From: Linderina pennispora
Taxonomy: Eukaryota; Kickxellomycota; Kickxellomycetes; Kickxellales; Kickxellaceae
Assembly (NCBI RefSeq): GCF_002104995.1
Contig: NW_024468252.1
Span: 248,001 to 312,000 of the forward strand
Direction: 5' to 3'
DNA length: 64,000 bases
The translations under genes and the position numbers were made by a program. The notes beneath the pieces are model-generated. The model worked only from the letters and a program-made list of their open reading frames with translations, did no database searches and had not been told where the DNA came from. Of the stretch, positions 34,816-45,440 are shown piece by piece (position 1 is the first letter of the stretch; each line of letters starts with the position of its first letter).

Positions 34816-36822
34816 CCTGGGATGCCTACTCCGACAGTCGCAAGCCTCCGAATGCCCACAGCAAAAAAACCCACCGACTTTCACATACCTGTAGGATTTG
34901 CCAGCAGGCATACTTGACACCCCCTCCCCCTAAACCACGCCCACTGCTCGGCTGTTGACCCGCCAACCAACGCCTGATAAGCGAATTTGGGGATGTGTCA
35001 TGCATGACCATGTAGCCTCCTCCGAGCAGCAAACGCACCTCCCTCACTTCGCCTCGCTTTGTCTGCAATTGCAGCTGTTGGTGGCCTCGCCGGGTGGCCC
35101 ATTGGCCAGATGAGCAGCGACCAATGGGCCACCACAGGCGCTAATACTTTACGTAAAGCCAGCTGCAATGTGCCTTGGCCCGCAAGTCACGCCAGCGCAG
35201 ACATCGCTGTTCCTGGCCTGAATCGTCTGAAAAGCAGATACCCAAAGGGATCTGCCCGGCCAAGCGCACTCTTGCCTTGGGCCTGGGGAGGTTCTCTATT
35301 TTAGTGTTGGCAAATAGTTTGCCTATGTCAATCCTCGGCCTGTCCAGGGGTGGGATGCGGGCTCCATGAGCCGCATTGCTTTCCAAATCCGTTGATGCCT
35401 CGCGTCACTGAGTCAGAAAGTTTGTTCGTTCTATATGCGCTCATTGAAGTCTGTAGACATATATTGCAGTGCAGGGATAGCACTGTAGAGCGTATAGCGC
35501 GTGGATCTTTGTCCCCGGTAAGAAGCTGCAGCCGCCAGCAGGTCATTCCCACTGCTCTCCCAAAAATAAGGGAGCCACTCTGATGCTCAGCGAAAAGTGC
35601 AAATTGAATATTTCTGCCACTGGCAATATCCGTGCAGATTCGCTACACCTTATCTCCACCATGTCTGGCTCTCCGTTCTGTTCCCAGGCTCCATTGTTTG
35701 GCGCCACCTGACACTGTCGTATTGCGGTATATGAAAAATATTTTTCTTAATGCCCGCCTCATTGCTGCTGCGGTATTCTCCCCACTCCCTGCCTCGTGCA
35801 AAAAACAATTGGGCGTGGTTTCTCCCGCAACGACGGATGATAAAGTACTCGGATTCCGGCTGCTACCGCATGTGTATGCAAGGTGACATCTCATGGTCAT
35901 GTGTGACATTGATTTGAGTACGGGAGTATGTGATAATCAGATAATAAGGTAATCGCCGCTCTAACTGCTGTTCTAAAGTTAGAGACTTGACGTACGAAAA
36001 TGCCTTTTTGCATAAAAGCATTTGACCATGAGTACTGCTATATACGTTGTTCACATTATGTATTAAACATATAAAGATGCAGGGAAAAAGTGAAGTGAAG
36101 TGAAAGGGCTCCACCTACATGCCAGTACTCTGGGCCAGCAGTCAACAACGCTGCGCGGATTATCGCCTTCTGGATGCTGGAATACGGTTTGCTCCGCATT
36201 CATAGTATTGATATTGGGTGGCTGATGGGCAACGTTGGCAGTCCAACATATGCTGCCACCTTGAGTACTATCGAGGCAATGCTTGGCAGACGGGAGGCAC
36301 TCTGGACATTGTACACCCTCCACAAGGACCAGCAGGAAAACAAAGACGAGAGGAGAGACCGGACAGCGACTAGAGGCCTGCAAGGGCAGGTCCAAAACGT
36401 GCTGTGCAAAAGTGCGATAGTGTTGCGAGTTACAAATGCTGCAAAAATCAATATAGAAAGCTTCCTCACTTCGATAAGAGTGTAGTAGCAGACTACAGCA
36501 ATGAAATTGGTTATTACAAAACATAGAGCGACAAGCTATGATGGAATACTTACTGGTTCAGAAAATAGTGAAGTCTGGTACATCCGAATGAATGCTGAAA
36601 CCTGCACTATATTTATTCTTCGGCGCGCTAACCCGCTTTTGAGAAACTTGTTGAGCAGCGGTACCAACAACAGATGATATTGCAAAGTATAGGGGTTCCA
36701 AGGCTCTTCCCTTGTTCAGTGTAGATGTGATGGAGCGGTACCAGCCTATTCTACACTGCCTGGTTAAACTTCTGCAATAAAACGGAAAGAAATGAGGATA
36801 AATGACATTCATATATACTAAA
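34816..36822. other. 2-kb gene-poor interval
   Basis: Upstream of the metallothionein and downstream of homogentisate dioxygenase. Frames such as 36063-36524 (minus) and 36174-36485 (plus) overlap each other and show no family. I recognise no RNA gene or transposon. Confidence 0.4.
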
Positions 36823-38160
36823 TTAGATCTTGTCCGGGTTAAATCTGATCGGAATGCCCTCCCACGACTTGTAGTAGTTGTGGTCGCGCTGCTTGTGCTT
36901 GGCTGCCCACTTTGTCAGTCTCAGCTGGTACATGGACTCAAACATAAACATCATAGAGTCTTCGCAAATGCGTCTAGGGAGCAACTCGTGCATAGTTGCA
37001 ATTTCCACGGTCTTCGTATCTGGCCCATGCGGTGTCATAGTGGAGAGTAGACAAGCACCACCAGGCAGGAATCCGTCCTTCTTTGCCTCGTACTCGCCAT
37101 GGATCAGACCCAGGAACTCGGTCATGCAGTTGCGATGGAAGAATGGCGGGCGGAATGTGTGCTGCTGTACTTCAAAACGCGGCGGGAATATGATGAAGTC
37201 AGCTACAGCCGTGCCTGGATGAACCGACTTGCAGGTCAGGACGGTGAAAATGGACGGGTCGATGTGGTCGTAGCTGACCGAGTTGATGACGTTAAAGTTT
37301 GCCAAGTCGTACTTGTACGGGGCGTAGTTGCCGTGCCATGCGACCACATCGAAGGGCGAGTGGTCCTGCTGCGCAGCAAACATCTCACCCTGGTACTTGT
37401 TGACGATCTCCCATGAGTCGCTCGTGTGCTCGTACTTTGCCGTCGGCGTCTGGAAGTCACGCGGGTTTGCCAAGCCGTTGGCACCAATGGGGCCCAGGTC
37501 TGGCAGCTCAAAGTGGTTATCGTAGACCTCCAGGATGTATCCGCGGCTCGGTCCGTCCAGCAGGCCGACGGAGAAGCGGATGCCGCGCTGGATCACGGCG
37601 ATCTGGTTCGGCGCCACCATGATCGGGCCAAGCTCGGTCTGCACGTCCAGACGGCCCTGCTGCGGCACAATCAGCAGGTTACCGTCCGAGTTGCTGAATG
37701 CACGCTTATCCATGCTCTCCGTGGCTGCATAAATGTGCACGGCCAGACCGCTCTTCAGGGCGGTGTCGCCGGCCCCACCGATTGTGCACAGACCGGTGAC
37801 AAAGTCGAGCGGCTCCGACTCGGGGATCTCGAACGGCAGCCAACAAATTTGGGTCGGCGTGGTCACAGTATTGTTGGTATCAAAGTTGCCGATAACCTTG
37901 TTCTGAATGGAGAGAAACGGCTCAAAGGGCCTGTGCATGGCCGCCGGGTGGATGCGGTACAGCCACGTGCGCTGGTTGCCAGCACGGCCCACGGTGAAGG
38001 CTGTGCCCGAGAGCTGCTCGGCGTAGAGCCCGTACGGGCACACCTGGGGAGAGTTTTGGCCTATAGGCAGTGCTCCTGGGAGAGCCTCCGACGAGAAATG
38101 GTTGCCGAAACCCGATTGGTATTTATACGGGTCGCTGTGGGTGATGGTAGATGAATGCAT
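36823..38160 (-). CDS. homogentisate 1,2-dioxygenase
   Basis: Non-heme iron ring-cleavage enzyme of phenylalanine/tyrosine catabolism: homogentisate + O2 to 4-maleylacetoacetate. The intact frame gives 445 residues, the family length, with no intron. The N-terminus has [20 protein letters not shown], the middle [15 protein letters not shown], and the iron site [17 protein letters not shown] with TPHGPDTKT (His, Glu and His ligands). ATG at 38158-38160 is the only good start, with a TATA box (tataaaag on the minus strand, 38235-38242) about 75 bp upstream. The frame is free of errors. No neighbouring maleylacetoacetate isomerase or fumarylacetoacetase gene is seen, so the clustering known in some fungi is absent here. 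Confidence 0.96.
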   Translation of the reverse strand: MHSSTITHSDPYKYQSGFGNHFSSEALPGALPIGQNSPQVCPYGLYAEQLSGTAFTVGRAGNQRTWLYRIHPAAMHRPFEPFLSIQNKVIGNFDTNNTVTTPTQICWLPFEIPESEPLDFVTGLCTIGGAGDTALKSGLAVHIYAATESMDKRAFSNSDGNLLIVPQQGRLDVQTELGPIMVAPNQIAVIQRGIRFSVGLLDGPSRGYILEVYDNHFELPDLGPIGANGLANPRDFQTPTAKYEHTSDSWEIVNKYQGEMFAAQQDHSPFDVVAWHGNYAPYKYDLANFNVINSVSYDHIDPSIFTVLTCKSVHPGTAVADFIIFPPRFEVQQHTFRPPFFHRNCMTEFLGLIHGEYEAKKDGFLPGGACLLSTMTPHGPDTKTVEIATMHELLPRRICEDSMMFMFESMYQLRLTKWAAKHKQRDHNYYKSWEGIPIRFNPDKI

Positions 38161-40150
38161 GCTGATGTGGTGGATTAGAGTTATACGTGTTTCGCGAATG
38201 AGATATGTACCTTTTGCCCCTTCTCAGCTTTCCGCTTTTATAGTTTGCCTGACCCAACTAACATGCAAGCAGATGTACGGGGTAATCGTTCATGGTCTCA
38301 CACCATATCTCCAGCTATTATTCTGTAGCCAGTGTAATAACTGGCAAAATATCCTGTGAAGTATAGTATGGCTATAACTGCATGCTATTTGTATAGTGCT
38401 ACACTATTCATTCATAGCTACTAGTGGGTGGGGATTGGTATAAAAGAGGATATATTGTGACAGTTATTAGGTGGCGGAAATCCTGTGGCTGCCTGCGTTG
38501 TTTCATCTTATTATGTGGCGGCTAGGGTGGGCACCGCTACTAACACTAGGGCCTGTGAGCGAGCGCCGAGCCAGGCGTGCAATGGCGTGCGCTCTAACAC
38601 CTCTGCAGACTGCAGTTTTCAGGCTAGTATCGCAGCGAGAGCAACGTGTATGACAAGACTCCTATCTGAAATCGTTGTATCTAATTGACCTCTCTGTATG
38701 CTATGAATTAAAACTACAAGAATAATGATCAGCAAGTAAAGAGCCCAGACTCAACTTATGTGTCAAGTGGTGGCTAACGTGTCTTTCGCCTGGTGCACAA
38801 CGATAGAACCCAGAGAGTTGGCTACGTTTATAGTCCAATGCGGTTCTCGGATTGGCAGAAAACTAGACAAATAATGAAGGCATGGAATCCGACCTATAAA
38901 CCAGACAATGAGGTTCTCACCTGCCACATTGGGCAAGTCGAATTGACGTCATGACATTGTGCCAGAAGGAACAGGGTCATATGTCTATCATCTGCCACTC
39001 TTTCCTTCTTTCTTTTCGTTTTCTTTTGTTTCTCTTAGTAAAACTTTGTATACCTTAAACCCCCAACTATGTAGCAAGCTGTTGCTCTGTGTATAAAGTA
39101 TGCGTCGAAAAGCATTTTCGTTGAACCTCCAGAGATGAAAGAAGCAACCCAGGTGACATAATATGCAGCCACTATCTCACCAGAGGCTATAAATCACCAT
39201 AAGAGCTTCCTTCCTGAATAAAGGCACCGGTAGGGTGCACGTTAGGAGCTTTGGCAACAGCTCGCTGCTCTTCTAGCTCGGCTGGGCGTGTATCCATCGA
39301 CTCGGCTCCGCAATGGCATGTAGTACTTGCTCTGGCCATCATGTGGCAGTGTTGCGAATATATATTCTTGGGGACTGTAGATATTACTATGCCATGTAAA
39401 CCCGACGAAAATGCATATTCACAACATTCCAAAAAAAAAAATAAATGAAAGAAAAATGGAAGGGAAAGGTACTGCTGGGATCAGGTGACAGTTTCGAAGA
39501 TTTCGCAGTCGTGCTCGTACATAGTGTAGCAAGAACCCCGGGATACCGATTGTGGCTAATGACACTATCAAATACCCGATGATGTATCTACTACTTGCGC
39601 TTCTGTGTGGGGCTCGTTGACGGTTGGTGAGTCAATTGACATTGCGTCATCCACACTGGTGTCGCTGGGCACACAGCGCTGTGATTCTTCAGCTAATTCA
39701 GTGCCTTCGAAGTACCAGGTTCCGCATATCCGTAAATGTAAATGATAAAGCACTACTGAAGAAGGAAATGTAGTAGGCAGAGACTATGTACGCAGATGCT
39801 ATCTATATCGTGGCCATGCTAGTACATAGAAGAGATCTATGCAACTCACAAACTGGGATCAGTAAAAGTATGGAAATAGCGAGACCACAAACCCGAGTCC
39901 ATTGAATGATTGACCCAGCCCCATGTCAGGTTTCTGCAATTGTGGAGGGTAAGTACATAGACAAATGCAGGTGTTTCCAGGCAACCAGTCAAACAAACCT
40001 CCCTACTATCATCAGCCCCAGTATATTTCCTCATTGCGTGAAAAGCATGCATTTTTGTGCTTCTGCATCTTGGGTCAGTCAATAGTACTGTGGTGGACTC
40101 TTATACCATGGAGCCTCCTGTTACCCCTGGCGAATATCTACTATTCTGTA
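38161..40150. other. HGD promoter and 1.9-kb gene-poor stretch
   Basis: The HGD TATA is at 38235-38242. The rest is AT-rich with short ORFs. Two minus-strand pieces (39568-39753 with TSVDDAMSIDSPTVNEP, and 39846-40082) look protein-like but match nothing I know. They may be remnants linked to the adjacent Fanzor-like pseudogene. Confidence 0.4.
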
Positions 40151-41514
40151 CTAGAATTGCTCTGCTTGCGATCGAGCTCGGCTGCTAGTCAGCATGGGTT
40201 GACACGTTGATAAAAGCATCACAGTGAACTGGTCATTTGAACGTGTCGGATTATTGTTGATGCAGTGGCGATCATGGACATCTCCCATCTTGATGGCCTG
40301 CTTACATGACTCGCTTGTACAGCGGAGAAGGCCATGACACTTCACAGTTGGGTTCTTCGATCTCTGGTAGGGCCGCGGGTTGGGAACATGCCGGAATGTC
40401 TGCTGCAGCAGCCGATGCGCCTGAAAATGAATCAGCCGCCACTGCTGCAACTGCAGCAGTAGCCTCTGTTGCATCTGATGGCATCTTCGCTGCCTCGTGT
40501 ACAGCCTTCTTAGCCAATTTTTCGCCCTTTTCTGCTGCTTTCCTTGCATCTGTTGCTGCCTTCTTTGCTGCGTTGATCTCTGTAACCTGCTCACATGTTT
40601 TCAAAATAAACACCTGCTTGATTATTTGCTTGTCTAAGCGCACATGGACTGAGATCCATGATGTCCGCAGAGGCAAGCATTGGGGGAGATTTGCCAAGCT
40701 GCTCATTCTCAATAAGCTGGCATAGGCGAATATATGCATGCAGATGCTTGAGTGGATTTACCTTGGCATCATAGTATCGGCTGTCTTTGGCGAATCTGTA
40801 CTTGGCATCATAGCCATTAAGGACTGGTGCCAGCTTGTTGTAGATTGCAAGCACTAGTGGGGTGAGCACACTGAGATCAGGGTGCCTAGAGGCAACTGCC
40901 TGGCGGAGCTTCTGTGCAGGTATATAAACATACACTTGACATGCATTATTGAACTCAGCCTTGGACACATTGTCCATTGTACTGTGCAGTGTGTTTTTGC
41001 GGCTGCGAATATCAATCAATTTGGCTAGAATCCGCTGTAGGCAAGTGCCATAGTGCAACACAATGTTGTTCTTGTATGCTGTCATCACCTTGGTATCCAC
41101 ATATGTCGCTACCTGATTCATTTCACATACACCATATAGCTCGATATCGCCATTATGTAATAGATAATCATAAATATGGTATCTAACCACATCACAGAAA
41201 TCTGCGCTCGACAGTTCTGACCTGTCCTTCCGGTTGACGAAATCCTCGGCAGATATGACAGTCTTCGCCTTCAGATTGTAGTAAATGAATAAATAAATTG
41301 AACGAAAGAATCCCTTTTTCACAAATGTTGCAGGGTCAAAGGCATCATTGTCTGCTAGCTGATGGAGTAATATCCATCGTGCAAGCAAGTATGTATGCTC
41401 TTTGATGATATTGACGCTGTGTACAAATTGCTCTAGGCGGGGCAACATAGAATCACGGAAGCCAATACCACCAAGTGATGTCTTTATGACAGTAGTGCTG
41501 CGAGTAATATTCAT
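40151..41514 (-). pseudogene. Fanzor-like (TnpB-like) gene with the RuvC core missing
   Basis: Fanzors are eukaryotic relatives of TnpB, RNA-guided DNA nucleases carried on mobile elements. The 307-residue frame from ATG 41514 has the N-terminal features I recall for the fungal family: STTVIKTSLGGIGFRDS, HTYLLARWILLHQL, and NNIVLHYGTCLQRILAKLI. The frame then shifts near 40690 to PQCLPLRTSWISVHVRLDKQ (the family's PLRxSW...D block) and an Ala/Lys-rich segment. In a third frame, PNPRPYQRSKNPTVKCHGLL then RCTSESCKQ and DVHDRHCIN match the C-terminal zinc-ribbon end. Everything between, including the three RuvC acidic residues, is absent. So this is an internally deleted, frame-shifted copy. A related fragment lies at 10206-10790. 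Confidence 0.6.
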
Positions 41515-42291
41515 TTGAGAAATTCAATAGGCAGTAAGAAGAGAAATGATGCTGTTCAGTTTTGCCTTATTGCGTATGCATAGCATTAAGAACTTTTTAT
41601 TAAAAATGATCTGGCTTGCATGGTTCTTGGGGTCCTTAGCACTGATACAGACTCTTGAATAAGTCTATACAGACTGGATCCATTGTGGCCCAAATACCAC
41701 TGCTTACGCATGTTCATGAGACAAATTAATTTATAAAATAAATCTATAAATATTGTATGACTACTAGAAGAGCTATATGGCCTTATTCAATAGGTGCTCA
41801 TAAATAAATATCCTAAGAGTATTGCGCAGCCAGTGATGACCACCATGATGACGCCATGGAGGTTATCAGGCCGACCGACAATGAGAGCAGCTCTTGCGCT
41901 GAACTAATGGAGATAAGGTAAAGATAAAAGATATTCTAAAGTTCAGTCTCATTTGTACTGTCGTTGCAATGGGTCTTATGCATCTTCGAATGGAAGTCGA
42001 CACTGCTTATCCAGCTGATAGTCAGCACACAGTAATTTTCCCAATGTAAGCATCTACATTTTTGCATGTCACATGCATACCACATGCGCTGCACATGTGT
42101 CACCGTGTCAGGATTCTCCGTTCACAGCCAGTAGTGAATGTCGAACACACATTACACTTGGAACGCATATATTTGCATAATGAACAGCATAAAGAGAGGT
42201 GCTATAAAGTAGTATGCGAACCGCCAGGAAAACGTGTGGCAGGAAAGGATAAACAATATACATGAAGAGCGCACACTATTTTTGGATCGTC
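41515..42291. other. intergenic, nothing recognised
   Basis: 777 bp upstream of the Fanzor-like remnant. AT-rich with no ORF of note. I could not find convincing terminal inverted repeats by eye. Confidence 0.4.
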
Positions 42292-43326
42292 TCACTCGGG
42301 GATATGAATGGTGACGTTTCTTCCCATCTTGAACTGGCACTCGGGACAGATGTGGACCTTGCGCTTGAACATCTTGAGCTGCAGGGGCAGCGCAGCCAGC
42401 GGATACGCAGCAGCAGGTGCATTAACAGCGACCACGACTGCGGCGGCAGCTGCAGTTGCGACGATGCTTGTGGTGCCAATTTCGCGGGAAATACGTGTGC
42501 GCACCTGGCGCTTGCATTTTGGGCAGCGCACGTACGCCGGATTCGTGTTGACCTGGGCATAGGCACCCTGTGGCAGCGACCGCGCGCCGCGCGCGCCGCG
42601 ATTAAACACAGCGTTCGGGTCGTCGACAACGCTGACTGCCGACGGACACACCCTGTTGTCGATGTCGGTGCAGATTTGCGTGATCAGACCGACCAGGCCG
42701 TGGCGGTTGTTGGCAAAATTCCAGGCTGCCGGGATGAACGCAGTCGACTGCGAGTACCGGTTGTAGTTGCCATGGCGGTTGTCGCGGCGCTGGCTGGCGG
42801 GGGGCTGCGCGCCGGTATGCAGCTGCACGGCCATTTCATCATAGCTTGCTGCCTCACCGCGCACCCCGGGGCTGCTGTCGGCGTGACCCGCATTATCATG
42901 CCTACTGTGTCCATTGTGGTTCTGGTCCTCGCGCGATTGCCTGTCGCTTCGATGCTTGCGCCTGTGCTCAGTTCCCGAACTCCTACTGCGGTGGCGCTGC
43001 TCTTTGTCTGCATGGCTGCTCTGGTGGCTGCGAGACGACGAATGCTTTTCCTTGGATTGGCTGCTGCGATGCTGCTGGCTGTCGCTGTGACGGGGACTCG
43101 AGTGCTCATCTCTGCGTTGGCGGCTCGACTGACCCTCGTTGTGGCGGCGACTCGAGTGTCCCTCTCCATGGCGGCTACCTGAGCGATGCTTATGCTCAGA
43201 GCCCGCACTAGGGTATTGGGTGTCAGGAGTATACCCGTGGCTGAAAGTGTTGGCGGAGTACGCGTTTTCCCCGTAGCGGGCTTCAGGGGGATACTCGGTT
43301 TGGTATCTGTAGTTGGCAGTGGCCAT
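42292..43326 (-). CDS. LITAF-domain-like protein with basic low-complexity N-terminus
   Basis: Intact 344-residue frame from ATG 43324-43326. The first 60 residues are Tyr/Pro-rich. Residues about 40-145 are Ser/Arg/His-rich (HSSRRHNEGQSSRQRRDEHS and similar). A middle domain follows (FANNRHGLVGLITQICTDID, VVDDPNAVFNRG). The C-terminus has the LITAF layout: YVRCPKCKRQVRTRIS, a hydrophobic Ala/Val-rich stretch of about 35 residues (IVATAAAAAVVVAVNAP), then KVHICPECQFKMGRN. Two CxxC knuckles join into one zinc site on the cytosolic face while the hydrophobic part dips into the membrane. LITAF proteins sit on endosomes/lysosomes. The long basic extension is not part of typical LITAF proteins. 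Confidence 0.7.
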   Translation of the reverse strand: MATANYRYQTEYPPEARYGENAYSANTFSHGYTPDTQYPSAGSEHKHRSGSRHGEGHSSRRHNEGQSSRQRRDEHSSPRHSDSQQHRSSQSKEKHSSSRSHQSSHADKEQRHRSRSSGTEHRRKHRSDRQSREDQNHNGHSRHDNAGHADSSPGVRGEAASYDEMAVQLHTGAQPPASQRRDNRHGNYNRYSQSTAFIPAAWNFANNRHGLVGLITQICTDIDNRVCPSAVSVVDDPNAVFNRGARGARSLPQGAYAQVNTNPAYVRCPKCKRQVRTRISREIGTTSIVATAAAAAVVVAVNAPAAAYPLAALPLQLKMFKRKVHICPECQFKMGRNVTIHIPE

Positions 43327-44101
43327 CGTGTGTCAAATGTGTCTGGTAGGCTTTAGGGCGCTTGGCATATAACGTATTTGCAAAGGCTTTCGGTTTAAAA
43401 ATAAGACGAGAGAATAAACTGGGATGAGTGTGGATTCAGAGACAGAGAATAGGGCGCTCTTCTTATAAAACAAAGGTGGAGAAAAGAGGGATGGAGATGG
43501 GGGCAGGGAGTGCGAAATTACAAATGGACAAGAGATTGCCAGGCGTGCATACCACTGCCTTCGCTGCGCTGTATCAAAGTTGGGGATGCCGCCCAACAAA
43601 AAGAGGATATGCGAACATGCCAGCCCAATGTATGCGGAACCACCTGCGAACAATACATAGGACCCGTGTAGTTGCGGAATTACGCCAAGAACCAAGACCA
43701 TGCCACACATTGCAGTATGGATTTTTTGGACAGAGTGAACGAGACCCGAGTCCCAGGTTCGAGTACCTGATACTGCGATGGCACCGGGGCAATTGGGAAC
43801 CACATGATGTGCTGCCAGTTCCCTTTTCAATACCCACCAACAGTACACCTGACGTGCATCGGGACGATCCGCTAGCATCTTCGGGATGGGCCGCGGCCAC
43901 CATGACACTCTATTCCAATATGGTGCCATGCACATCCTGTCAAATTTGAAGTTTATTATCCGAAAGGACAGGAGCTGTCTTTGCGCTGCGCGTTCAGGCA
44001 TGCGCTCAAAAGGCAGATCTCATACACGCCTGCATGACTTTTTTTGGCATATTCAGCCCCCGCACATGCGCTAGTATTGACGCAGCTACAGCGCCCCCCA
44101 T
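43327..44101. promoter_or_regulatory. LITAF-like gene promoter and CBP20 3' flank
   Basis: 775 bp. A TATA-like tttataag (minus strand) near 43462-43470 is about 140 bp before the start. Open frames on both strands show no family. A ggttcgagtacc sequence near 43757 is not a tRNA. Confidence 0.45.
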
Positions 44102-44651
44102 CTAGTCTTGCGGTGTGTCGGCCATATCGTCATCCTGCTGGCTCGACGCATCGCCCTCCTGCTTGGCTCGAATATGGCCCCACCCACCTCTCCCCTCGTC
44201 ATACTCCTGCCGGTACTCGTCTCTCACCTGGCCGCCCGACTTGCCGCGTCCAAACTGCCTTCCTTCCTTGAATCCGGGATCCAAATCCGTCCGGATAACC
44301 CGGTCGTCGAGCTTGGTTCCGTTCACGTACTTCATGCACTCGAGCGCGCTCTCGTGAGTGTAGTACTCGACAAAGCAGAACCCGCACGGCGTCTTCTGGT
44401 GCCGGTCCAAGCCCATGATGATGCGCTTCACCTCGCCCGCCTTGGAAAATATCTCATAAAGCTGCTCCTCCGTGGTGTAGAACGAGAGGTTGCCGACGTA
44501 CAGGGTCGACGACTTTTGCAGATCGGTTTGCCACTGCGACTGGGTGCCCTGGTATTGGTGGTCCTTGTAGGTCGACGGGCGGTCGAGGCGGGGGACAATC
44601 GTGAATGTCTCGGTCTCCGGCTGCAGGGCTGTTGCTGATGGCTGTGACCAT
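44102..44651 (-). CDS. CBC2: nuclear cap-binding protein subunit 2 (CBP20)
   Basis: Binds the m7G cap of nascent RNA polymerase II transcripts with CBP80, acting in splicing and export. One RRM: RNP2 [18 protein letters not shown]1 [15 protein letters not shown], with cap-stacking Tyr residues before and in the RRM ([11 protein letters not shown]). The C-terminal signature [18 protein letters not shown] and [17 protein letters not shown] is nearly identical to animal CBP20. The best start is ATG 44649-44651, 25-30 bp after atatata and in good context, but its frame shifts by one base near 44620 before [11 protein letters not shown]. An upstream in-frame ATG would add an unconserved extension. 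About 180 residues. Confidence 0.93.
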
Positions 44652-45440
44652 GGTTTTTGAAGCTGTGGGGTGGGTATATATTGGCAATGCACGGCATAAC
44701 GGCTTTTAGCAGCAAAAGTTGAAATACTTTGTATCACGCGTGGCCGGATTATGGGCCTGCTTTCGCCTGCCATGGGGCAGGAGGGGTTTAGTACCCAAAG
44801 ACCTGGCACAGGTTCCGCACCGTTCGCACATGCACCAGCGGAATTCATGGTTGGCTGGGCACCATGCATTGCGCATGTGCCGGAAAGACAACAAAAAAGG
44901 AATGCCCTTCAGAACCCGGTGGCATGCGATGCTATGTCTGAAAGGAGGGTGAGGGATATTTGTTTGAGATATAGAAAGAATTGAAAAGAGGTAAAAGGCT
45001 GTCTGGAAGAAAGCATGGGTTATGTATCACAAATAGGGGAGGGAGAGATAGTATAGAAAGAGAAGGGGACAGAGGAGGGCAGACAGCAGGTGGTTGAGAG
45101 GAAAAGAGACTGCTTGCTCGACGATAGTGATGAGAAGATGGTGTGTGCATCTCTCGCTTCCCTGCGCACCACAGGAGAGATTGGCGGAGGTAGGGAAAGG
45201 AAGTCGTATCGTATCGTGAAACATGGGAATGTAGAGAGGGGCTTGGTGCGAAGAGAGCGAGAGAGGCACTGCGCACACAAAGTGCAGGTTTGTGCACCAA
45301 GCAAGTCGAGCAAGCCGTGGAGAGCACGTTTTAAAGGGGGTGTTTTTACTTGTGTAAACAGAAATGCCCGACATCCATCGGCAGCGACCTCTCTTCCCTC
45401 GCTGGCCTGCGGTTTGGTCCTTGCTGGCTTCCTTCTGCTC
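44652..45440. other. CBP20 promoter and casein kinase 3' flank
   Basis: 789 bp. The CBP20 TATA lies close to its start. The middle is GA-rich on the plus strand (gagagaggggcttgg-like tracts). No gene recognised. Confidence 0.4.

Noticed and set aside
43741-43775. tRNA-like B box ggttcgagtacc
   Set aside because: The flanks do not form a T-arm with a 7-nt loop; it is a small palindrome with no acceptor or anticodon stem around it.
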